A DNA stretch of 7,931 nucleotides, taken from assembly GCA_900762015.1 (NCBI GenBank), contig CAAFEX010000061.1, positions 1-7,931 of the forward strand. The letters are read 5' to 3'. The position numbers and the translations under genes were made by a program. Origin of the DNA: an uncultured Collinsella sp. Its GTDB lineage: Bacteria > Actinomycetota > Coriobacteriia > Coriobacteriales > Coriobacteriaceae. Below the pieces are notes generated by a model that saw nothing but the letters and a program-made list of their open reading frames with translations, was not told the DNA's origin and made no database searches. Below are positions 1 to 7,425 of the stretch, in pieces; within the stretch, counting starts at the first letter, position 1; each line of letters begins with the position of its first letter.

Positions 1-30
1 AAAAAGAAGGCCCCGAAAGGGGCCTTCGCC
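1..30 (-). terminator. Intrinsic terminator facing the minus strand
   Basis: A perfect 9-bp stem (6-14 with 19-27, arm gaaggcccc) closes a GAAA loop. Read on the minus strand it is followed by a run of at least five T (bases 5-1, cut by the window edge). The T-tract lies only on that side, so it should end minus-strand transcription, most likely that of the hydrolase gene at 230-1438 after passing the palindrome at 63-227. It could instead serve a gene beyond the left edge in a bidirectional way. Confidence 0.75.
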
Positions 31-62
31 ATCTTTATATCAGACAACCAGTCCGGTGTATC

Positions 63-227
63 GCGCTTTGAACCCGGAAGGTCCGGGACTGCGGGCGAGG
101 CATAAGGTTGGTCGCGAGTTCCGCACGCAAAGAAGGCCACTTAATGTGGCCTTCGTCTTGCGCAGGACTGTAGAGCAGGCAACCTTATGCCTCGCCCGCA
201 GTCCCGAACCAACCAGCTTCAAGCCGC
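63..227. repeat. Large imperfect palindrome (extragenic inverted repeat)
   Basis: Two 48-base arms (63-110 and 180-227) are reverse complements at 41 of 48 positions. The inner 27 bases (84-110 with 180-206) match perfectly. The 69-base centre carries a further perfect 9-bp hairpin (132-154). The right end of the element lies 2 bases past the stop codon of the minus-strand hydrolase gene, so it would be transcribed into that gene's 3' untranslated region and fold into one long stem. Size and position resemble ERIC, REP or MITE-type extragenic palindromes, but I see no target-site duplication and no transposase. The family is unassigned. Confidence 0.8.
128..158 (-). terminator. Possible weak terminator hairpin at the palindrome apex
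   Basis: A perfect 9-bp stem (132-140 with 146-154) has a TTAAT loop. On the minus strand it is followed by a short T-rich stretch (ttcttt), too short for a convincing terminator on its own. Its stem begins with the same seven bases, gaaggcc, as the terminator at 6-27. It lies about 75 bases past the hydrolase stop codon, so it may be a first, leaky stop before the stronger one at 1-30. Confidence 0.4.
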
Positions 228-229
228 AG

Positions 230-1438
230 TTACGACAGCGCAATACCGCCGAGCCAGCCCCAACGCACGCCAGAGCCAGTGCCGTAGAACCCAATGAACG
301 AGTCAAGCGACCTCGACGTGATGGCGCCCTCGTTACTCATAACGATGCCGCCGCCAACGTAGATGCCCACGTGGCCATAGATCAGGCCCGGTATGCCGGT
401 GCCGCTATGCGATGAGTCGGCAACAATCATACCCACCTGCAGCGCCGAGCGGTCGGAGCTATAGCACCAGGCGTTAAACATATCGCACGCGTTACCGCCA
501 AAGTAGCCAACGCCGGCGTTACGGAAGACATTGGTAACCCACGCCGCGCACCAGTTCTGACCCGGCGAAGGCGTGGAGTAGCACGCGTTGACGACGGCCT
601 GCTGCTTGCCCGAGCCGGCATTCTGCTGCGGAGTTCCGGGCGCATACGACCCACCGCCCGAGCTCGAACCACCCGAGTAGGAATTGTTCTTGTTCGCGGC
701 GGCCGCGGCAGCGGCGGCGGCCTTCTTGGCAGCCTCCTCGGCCTGGGCGGCAGCGAGAATCTCTGAATCGCGCTGAGCCATGAGCTCCTTGACGTCGTCG
801 GAAAGACCGCTCAGCACGGTCTGGACCTCTTGCTGCTTGGCCTGCATATCCTGCATCTGGGCAGTCTGCTGGTCCTTGAGCTTCTCCAAGTCGGCCTTCT
901 GCGACTCGAGCTCGGTCTTTTGCGCATCGAGCTCTTCCTGGATGGTCTGAATGTCCTCGATGGCGTCGCGGTCGCTCTTGTTGATCTTCTCAACATAGTG
1001 CGCATTGGCGACGAGCTCCTCAAACGAACCCGAGGCGAGCAGCAGCGACAGGACGTTGGTGCCGCCCGACTTATAGCTGGCGGAAACGCGATCGGAAAGA
1101 TCGCCGCGCTTCTTTTTGAGCTCGGCCTTCTTTTCGTCAATCTGCGCCTGCGTGCTGTCAATCTGGCCCTGTACGCCCTCGATATCGTTGAGGGTCTGGG
1201 CGTTCTTGTTGGCCAGCGCCGCGTATTCATTTGCGATGCTGTCGAGCTGGGCCTGGACCTCGTCAAGCTGAGCCTGGGCCGCATTGAGCTTGTCGGTGGT
1301 TTCCTTGGTGGCCTCCGCAGCATGGGCGCGAGCGGGCAGACCAAAAAGAACGGCTACAGAAGCTGCGCCGAACAGGGCCTTGAGGGCAGTGCGACGCGAA
1401 AGCTCCTGGGAAAGGATGGAATCGCTGTTTGGTGACAT
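230..1438 (-). CDS. Secreted coiled-coil / CHAP-domain peptidoglycan hydrolase (PcsB/CwlO-like)
   Basis: This 402-residue protein is a likely exported cell-wall hydrolase acting in daughter-cell separation or wall remodelling. Residues 1-40 form a signal peptide with a Tat-like twin-arginine motif (SRRTALK, Arg15-Arg16), a hydrophobic core and an AHA|AE cleavage site. Residues about 43-245 are a long coiled coil. It includes the segment around SYKSGGTNVLSLLLASGSF (about 120-139) that is typical of PcsB/CwlO N-terminal domains. A nine-alanine run and a Gly/Ser linker (about 240-280) lead to a C-terminal CHAP or NlpC/P60-type papain-fold domain. Its likely catalytic Cys is Cys297 (NWCAAW) and its likely His is His356 (YGHVGIY), with Asn369 a possible third residue. 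Three further cysteines (287, 318, 325) sit in this domain. The ATG has a GGAG ribosome site 5 bases upstream. The gene is divergent from galE and monocistronic in this window. The bond it cleaves cannot be told from sequence. Confidence 0.88.
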   Translation of the reverse strand: MSPNSDSILSQELSRRTALKALFGAASVAVLFGLPARAHAAEATKETTDKLNAAQAQLDEVQAQLDSIANEYAALANKNAQTLNDIEGVQGQIDSTQAQIDEKKAELKKKRGDLSDRVSASYKSGGTNVLSLLLASGSFEELVANAHYVEKINKSDRDAIEDIQTIQEELDAQKTELESQKADLEKLKDQQTAQMQDMQAKQQEVQTVLSGLSDDVKELMAQRDSEILAAAQAEEAAKKAAAAAAAAANKNNSYSGGSSSGGGSYAPGTPQQNAGSGKQQAVVNACYSTPSPGQNWCAAWVTNVFRNAGVGYFGGNACDMFNAWCYSSDRSALQVGMIVADSSHSGTGIPGLIYGHVGIYVGGGIVMSNEGAITSRSLDSFIGFYGTGSGVRWGWLGGIALS

Positions 1439-1482
1439 ATCTACTCCGTTACATGTTTATTTATATGTCGCTCAACTCATAC

Positions 1483-1510
1483 ATATTAGCGTACATCCGG
1501 CGCATCCCAA
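1483..1510 (-). promoter_or_regulatory. Candidate promoter of the hydrolase gene
   Basis: Read on the minus strand, TTGGGA (1505-1510) and TAATAT (1483-1488) are spaced by 16 bases, each matching 4 of 6 consensus positions. They lie about 45 bases upstream of the start codon. The -10 element overlaps the right half of an inverted repeat (1461-1468 with 1481-1488, 7 of 8 positions paired). The rest of the 267-base divergent region (1439-1705) shows no gene. The promoter assignment is by eye only. Confidence 0.3.
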
Positions 1511-1662
1511 CGATTTCCACGAACGGCAGCAAACCGTATGGTCGGCGGCTCATATGCAAACGTCAAGGTCGAGGGTATGCCCACGCCAAACATTTCCATG
1601 AGTACGTTAGCATGTTCATCTGCTTTTCCTGCCCTGCACGTTTTGGGTGCCCCTGCCTGCGC

Positions 1663-1668
1663 TATACT
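1663..1668 (+). promoter_or_regulatory. Candidate galE -10 element
   Basis: TATACT matches 5 of 6 positions of the sigma-70-type -10 box and lies 38 bases upstream of the galE start. That would give a leader of about 30 bases. No good -35 box is visible at 16-18 bases spacing (nearest is TTTTGG at 1641), so the promoter may be weak or activator-dependent. Confidence 0.4.
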
Positions 1669-1705
1669 CCCCTCAAGAAGTGTTCCTGATTCGATAGGAG
1701 ACTAC

Positions 1706-2767
1706 ATGTCCAAAGCACTCGACCCCAAAGACACCTGCGTCCTCGTAACCGGTGGCGCCGGTTTTATCGGCTCGCACACCGTCGTTCAGCTGCTCGAGGG
1801 CGGCTACCAGGTCGTCATCGTCGATGACCTTTCCAACTCCAGCGCCGTCGCCGTCGACCGCGTCAAGACCATCGTGGGCGACGAGGCCGCCAAGAACCTC
1901 ACCTTCTACGAGGCCAACGTGCTCGACCGCGAGGCCATGAACAAGATCTTCGACACCCATCAGATCGACCGCGTCATCCACTTCGCCGGCTTTAAGGCCG
2001 TCGGCGAGTCGGTGAGCAAGCCCGTCGAGTACTACCACAACAACATCGAAAACACCCTGGTGCTCATCGACGTCATGCGCAACCATGGCTGCAAGTCCAT
2101 CATCTTCTCGAGCTCCTCGACCGTCTACGGCGACCCGGACAACCCGCCCGTCACCGAGGAAGACCCCAAGAAGCCCGCAACCAACCCCTATGGCTGGACC
2201 AAGTGGATGATCGAGCAGATCCTTATGGACGTTCACACCGCCGACCCCGAGTGGGACGTTGTGCTGCTCCGCTACTTCAACCCCACCGGCGCCCATCCGT
2301 CGGGCCTGATCGGCGAGGACCCCAAGGGCATCCCCAACAACCTGGTGCCCTATGTCGCGCAGGTTGCCGTGGGCAAGCTCGAGGCCGTTCAGGTCTTTGG
2401 CAATGACTACCCCACTCCCGACGGCACCGGCGTGCGCGACTATATCCACGTTTGCGACCTGGCCTCGGGCCACGTTGCCGCCCTCAACTGGATGAACGGC
2501 AAGACCGGCGTCGAGATCTTTAACCTGGGCACCGGCACCGGTACCTCGGTGCTCGAGGTCGTCGCCGCCTTCTCCAAGGCCTGCGGCAAGGAGCTGCCCT
2601 ATGTGATTCGCGAGCGCCGCGCCGGCGATATCGCCGCCAACTGGTGCGATGCCTCAAAGGCCGAGCGCATGATGGGCTGGAAGGCTCAGTACAACATCGC
2701 GGACATGTGCCGCGATAGCTGGAACTGGCAGAGCCACAACCCCAACGGCTTCGCCGACGCCGAGTAG
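1706..2767 (+). CDS. galE: UDP-glucose 4-epimerase GalE
   Basis: This 353-residue cytoplasmic SDR-family enzyme interconverts UDP-glucose and UDP-galactose (Leloir pathway, and precursor supply for surface glycans) using bound NAD+. The Rossmann motif TGGAGFIG is at residues 15-22. The substrate/catalytic SSSSTVYG stretch is at 135-142, and the catalytic YxxxK pair is Tyr162-Lys166 (PYGWTK). FNPTGAHPSG at 191-200 and the C-terminal RRAGD at 304-308 are further GalE signatures. Length fits the family (about 330-350). The reading frame is open 56 codons further upstream, but the ATG at 1706 is chosen because it has AGGAG 5 bases upstream and begins just before the Rossmann motif. At the position of E. 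coli Tyr299, which limits substrate size, this protein has Asn312, so it may also accept N-acetylated UDP-sugars. It is divergent from the hydrolase gene and has its own terminator. Confidence 0.96.
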   Translation: MSKALDPKDTCVLVTGGAGFIGSHTVVQLLEGGYQVVIVDDLSNSSAVAVDRVKTIVGDEAAKNLTFYEANVLDREAMNKIFDTHQIDRVIHFAGFKAVGESVSKPVEYYHNNIENTLVLIDVMRNHGCKSIIFSSSSTVYGDPDNPPVTEEDPKKPATNPYGWTKWMIEQILMDVHTADPEWDVVLLRYFNPTGAHPSGLIGEDPKGIPNNLVPYVAQVAVGKLEAVQVFGNDYPTPDGTGVRDYIHVCDLASGHVAALNWMNGKTGVEIFNLGTGTGTSVLEVVAAFSKACGKELPYVIRERRAGDIAANWCDASKAERMMGWKAQYNIADMCRDSWNWQSHNPNGFADAE

Positions 2768-2789
2768 CAAAAACCTACATACCACTCTT

Positions 2790-2824
2790 GCCCCGATCTC
2801 ACGTTGTGAGGTCGGGGCCTTTTC
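2790..2824 (+). terminator. Terminator after galE
   Basis: A 13-bp GC-rich stem (2790-2802 with 2806-2818, one G-T pair) with a GTT loop is followed by CTTTTC. It begins 22 bases after the galE stop codon and separates galE from malQ. Confidence 0.85.
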
Positions 2825-2872
2825 ATGGCATGTAACCATTCGCCGAAAATCGACCAACTTTTTTATCTTGCC

Positions 2873-2902
2873 TGTACATGTTTAAACAACATGTTTTACA
2901 AT
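2873..2902 (+). promoter_or_regulatory. Candidate malQ promoter with nested palindromes
   Basis: TACAAT (2897-2902, 5 of 6 to the -10 consensus) is preceded at 18 bases by TGTACA (2873-2878, 4 of 6 to the -35 consensus). The spacer holds the perfect palindrome TGTTTAAACA (2879-2888) and two copies of ACATGT (2876-2881 and 2889-2894). This layout is what an operator for a sugar-responsive repressor could look like. No regulator gene is in the window, so the factor is unknown. The predicted leader to malQ is about 80 bases. Confidence 0.45.
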
Positions 2903-2987
2903 AGGCATATCGAATCAGAACATCGGGGGCGGACTGCACATCCATCGGCAGGCCGACCCCACAACAAGAAGGTTGGTGAGCGCATTC

Positions 2988-4493
2988 ATGGAGCGTGCAA
3001 GCGGCGTCCTCATGCCCGTCTCATCTCTGCCCGGACCATACGGAATCGGCGGCTTTGGCTGGAATGCCTACGACTTCGTCGATTTTCTCGCCTCGTGCAA
3101 ACAACATTACTGGCAGATTCTGCCCCTTACGACGACCAGCTATGGCGATTCGCCCTATCAGTCGTTCTCGGCCCGCGCGGGCAACCCCAACTTTATCGAC
3201 TTTGCCGAGCTTATCGAGGCAGGGTATCTGGAGCAGCGCGATATCGATGGCGTGTATCTGGGATCCGACCCCAGCAATGTCGACTACGGCGCTATCTTTG
3301 GCGGCCGCCGTCAGATTCTCGACCGCGCCGCTGAGCGCTTTGCTGCCGACAAGCCGGCCGATTTCGACGACTTTATCCAGGCAAACGAGGACTGGCTCAT
3401 TCCCTACTGCGAGTTTATGACCGTAAAGGAGGAGTACGGGCTCAAGGCCTTTTGGGAGTGGCCCGAGGAGCTCCGCCGCCGCGGCGAGGCATCCAACAAG
3501 ATCTGCGCCGCCCATCCCGAGCGCATGCTTTACCACCAGATGACGCAGTACTTCTTCGATCGCCAGTGGAGCCGCCTCAAGGCCTATGCCAACGAGCGCG
3601 ACATCCTGATCATCGGCGACCTGCCCATCTACGTCTCGCGCGACTCCGTCGAGATGTGGGCCACGCCCGAGCTCTTTAAGATCGACGCCGCCGGCAATCC
3701 CGTCAGCGTCGCGGGAACGCCGCCCGACCAGTTCTCGGCCACCGGCCAGTACTGGGGCAACCCCATCTATGACTGGGATGCCATGGAAGCAGACGGCTTC
3801 TCCTGGTGGGAAGGCCGTATCCGAGCCGCCCTCGACATGTACAACATCATCCGTCTGGACCACTTCCGCGGTTTCGAGGCATTTTGGGAGGTGCCGTTCT
3901 CCTCTCCCGATTCGTCATATGGTTCGTGGACGCAGGGACCCGGCCTCAAGCTCTTCAAGGTGCTCGAGGAAAAGCTCGGCACGCTTCCCATCATTGCCGA
4001 AGACCTGGGCTTTCTTACCCCTGGTGTCATCGACATGCGCGACACCACGGGCTTCCCTGGCATGAAGATCCTGCAGTTTGCCTTTGAGGGCACCAACTCG
4101 TACTACCTGCCGCACAACTACATTGCCAACACCGTCGCCTACGTCGGAACGCATGACAACGAAACGGCACGCGGCTGGTATGAGGGAACGGCCACCCCGC
4201 GTCAGCGCGAGCAGGCGGCCCTGTATACCCACCAGCAGGCAGGCGAGTCCATGGCCGACGCGCTCAACCGCACCATCGCCGCCAGCGTGAGCGATACCTG
4301 CATCTACACCATGCAGGACCTGCTCAATCTGGGCAACGAGGCGCGCATCAACACTCCCGCCACCCTGGGCGGAAACTGGACCTGGCGTATGCTCGATGGC
4401 GCCATCACCCGCGAGCTCGAGCACAAACTCACCGACTGGACCGAGACCTACTTCCGCATCCCGTCAGAAGCCGAAATCGAGCTTCCCCAATAG
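2988..4493 (+). CDS. malQ: 4-alpha-glucanotransferase (amylomaltase) MalQ
   Basis: This 501-residue cytoplasmic GH77 enzyme transfers alpha-1,4-glucan segments between maltodextrins. It releases glucose and makes longer chains that the neighbouring phosphorylase can degrade. The N-terminus (ERASGVLMPVSSLPGPYGIG) is the classic family start. Conserved regions follow in order: DLPIYV (211-216), RLDHFRG with the nucleophile Asp291, IIAEDLG with the acid/base Glu338, and VGTHDNE with the stabilising Asp390. Length matches plant/Thermus-type amylomaltases of about 500 residues and lacks the long N-terminal extension of E. coli MalQ. Start choice: the ATG at 2988 fits the family and has GGTGAG 7 bases upstream. 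In-frame TTG (2973) and GTG (2976) starts would add five or four residues, and AAGAAGG at 2966-2972 is too close to suit them well. glgP follows 129 bases downstream, beyond a terminator. Confidence 0.96.
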   Translation: MERASGVLMPVSSLPGPYGIGGFGWNAYDFVDFLASCKQHYWQILPLTTTSYGDSPYQSFSARAGNPNFIDFAELIEAGYLEQRDIDGVYLGSDPSNVDYGAIFGGRRQILDRAAERFAADKPADFDDFIQANEDWLIPYCEFMTVKEEYGLKAFWEWPEELRRRGEASNKICAAHPERMLYHQMTQYFFDRQWSRLKAYANERDILIIGDLPIYVSRDSVEMWATPELFKIDAAGNPVSVAGTPPDQFSATGQYWGNPIYDWDAMEADGFSWWEGRIRAALDMYNIIRLDHFRGFEAFWEVPFSSPDSSYGSWTQGPGLKLFKVLEEKLGTLPIIAEDLGFLTPGVIDMRDTTGFPGMKILQFAFEGTNSYYLPHNYIANTVAYVGTHDNETARGWYEGTATPRQREQAALYTHQQAGESMADALNRTIAASVSDTCIYTMQDLLNLGNEARINTPATLGGNWTWRMLDGAITRELEHKLTDWTETYFRIPSEAEIELPQ

Positions 4494-4541
4494 GAGCTAC
4501 CGCGCCCGATCCCACCCCACCGTGTGGACGCGACCGTTTTT

Positions 4542-4583
4542 CCCGCGCGAGGCCACCCCAATCCCCTCGCGCGGGCTTCTTTT
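4542..4583 (+). terminator. Terminator between malQ and glgP
   Basis: A perfect 11-bp GC-rich stem (4542-4552 with 4565-4575) with a 12-base loop is followed by CTTCTTTT. It lies between the malQ stop and the glgP ribosome site. It could end malQ transcripts fully, or partly if glgP depends on read-through. Confidence 0.8.
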
Positions 4584-4612
4584 GAATTATTGACATGTAG
4601 ACAACTCACCAC

Positions 4613-4618
4613 AGGAGG
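4613..4618 (+). promoter_or_regulatory. Strong ribosome binding site fixing the glgP start
   Basis: AGGAGG lies 4 bases before the ATG at 4623. The reading frame is open 33 codons further upstream, through the terminator hairpin, so this site decides in favour of the 4623 start. Confidence 0.85.
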
Positions 4619-4622
4619 AAAC

Positions 4623-6890
<2,268 letters not shown>

Positions 6891-6916
6891 TTTCGTTTCC
6901 TTTACCCATCCTCTTG

Positions 6917-6951
6917 AAAGCGGAGTCGCGGCAACGCGGCTCCGCTTTTTT
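6917..6951 (+). terminator. Terminator after glgP
   Basis: A 12-bp stem (6919-6930 with 6935-6946, one T-G pair) with a GCAA tetraloop ends in a run of six T (6946-6951). It starts about 27 bases past the glgP stop. It also has three A on its left flank, so it may work weakly in the other direction. Confidence 0.9.
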
Positions 6952-6987
6952 GCCCGCGTGTTGCCCGTGGCCCGCCTCGACCAAATC

Positions 6988-7285
6988 GTCTCAATCTGTA
7001 ACACCTACTCGGCCAAAACGGCCCTACCTGTTACAGATCAAGACAAACCGGTCCTTTCCCTAGGGTTTATCTCAATCTGTAACATCTAACGTCTGAAATC
7101 CGCCCTTACTGTTACAGATCGAGACAAAAGGATAAGCCGGCTAATACAATCTCGTTCTGTAACAGGTAGCTGCCGAAATCAGCCTCCCGTGTTACAGATC
7201 GAGATGAAAGGATAGGCAGCTCGATGCTGTCTCAATCTGTAACATCTAGACCCAATTTGGCCCTCCTCCTGTTACAGATCAAGAC
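6988..7285. repeat. Array of four 57-bp inverted-repeat units at 80-bp period
   Basis: Four units each consist of two 16-base arms around a loop of exactly 25 bases. Arms are 6988-7003/7029-7044, 7069-7084/7110-7125, 7149-7164/7190-7205 and 7229-7244/7270-7285. The left arm consensus is GTCTCAATCTGTAACA; the right arm is its near complement, TGTTACAGATCRAGAC. The nine bases TCTGTAACA (or complement) are identical in all eight arms. Unit starts are 81, 80 and 80 bases apart, and inter-unit gaps are 24, 23 and 23 bases. The half-sites thus alternate in orientation every 39-41 bp. Loops differ in sequence but all have TA at loop positions 3-4. Gaps two and three share AAAGGATA near their start. 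This is the main content of the 534-base gene-free stretch 6891-7424; no coding gene is visible there. The pattern is unlike CRISPR (alternating orientation) or integron attC. The class is unknown: BIME/REP-like palindromes or clustered protein-binding sites are the leading options. Confidence 0.9.
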
Positions 7286-7310
7286 AAACGACCGACCAGA
7301 CAACCCCGTC

Positions 7311-7356
7311 ATAAAGAAAGGCTCCCCTCTCGCCTAGTGGACGGAAGGGGAGCCTT
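7311..7356 (-). terminator. Second terminator of the ABC-ATPase gene
   Basis: A perfect 11-bp stem (7318-7328 with 7346-7356) with a 17-base loop is followed, on the minus strand, by the T-rich TTTCTTTAT. It faces the minus-strand gene ending at 7425 and lies about 70 bases past its stop. Confidence 0.8.
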
Positions 7357-7395
7357 ATATGTGACCACGGCAAAAGGATGGCAAAGCCGCAGTCG

Positions 7396-7425
7396 CCCAA
7401 AAGGAGGGCCTGATTGGATCGGGCC
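7396..7425 (-). terminator. First terminator, overlapping the ABC-ATPase stop codon
   Basis: On the minus strand an 8-bp stem (7418-7425 with 7407-7414, one G-T pair) with a 3-base loop is followed by CTCCTTTT. The stem includes the last base of the stop codon at 7425-7427. The T-tract is short, which may explain the second hairpin further on. Confidence 0.5.

Noticed and set aside
56..415. Plus-strand open frame across the palindrome
   Set aside because: It runs through both arms of the palindrome and into the antisense of the hydrolase gene, without a motif or plausible ribosome site.
697..723. GC-rich alanine-codon run as a phase-variable repeat
   Set aside because: The nine alanine codons are mixed (GCC, GCT, GCG), and the tract encodes an ordinary flexible linker. 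Changes by whole codons would not shift the frame.
830..1435. 201-codon open frame on the plus strand
   Set aside because: It is antisense to the coiled-coil region of the hydrolase. The leucine-rich translation mirrors the heptad-rich sequence.
1538..1705. 56-residue N-terminal extension of GalE
   Set aside because: It covers the -10 box and the ribosome site, has no homology-like features, and the Rossmann motif would start abnormally far from the N-terminus.
1673..2473. 266-codon open frame on the minus strand
   Set aside because: It is opposite galE, has no recognisable motif, and is explained by GC-rich third positions of the real gene.
4590..4595. Perfect TTGACA as a glgP -35 box
   Set aside because: A -10 box at 16-18 bases would fall on the ribosome binding site, and no TATAAT-like sequence is there.
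6988..7285. CRISPR array
   Set aside because: The repeats alternate in orientation, are only about 16 bases, and the 23-25 base intervals include two different classes (loops and gaps). No cas gene is nearby.
6988..7285. Integron attC cassette array
   Set aside because: The arms lack the attC core GTTRRRY at the cleavage position, no open reading frames lie between units, and no integrase is present.
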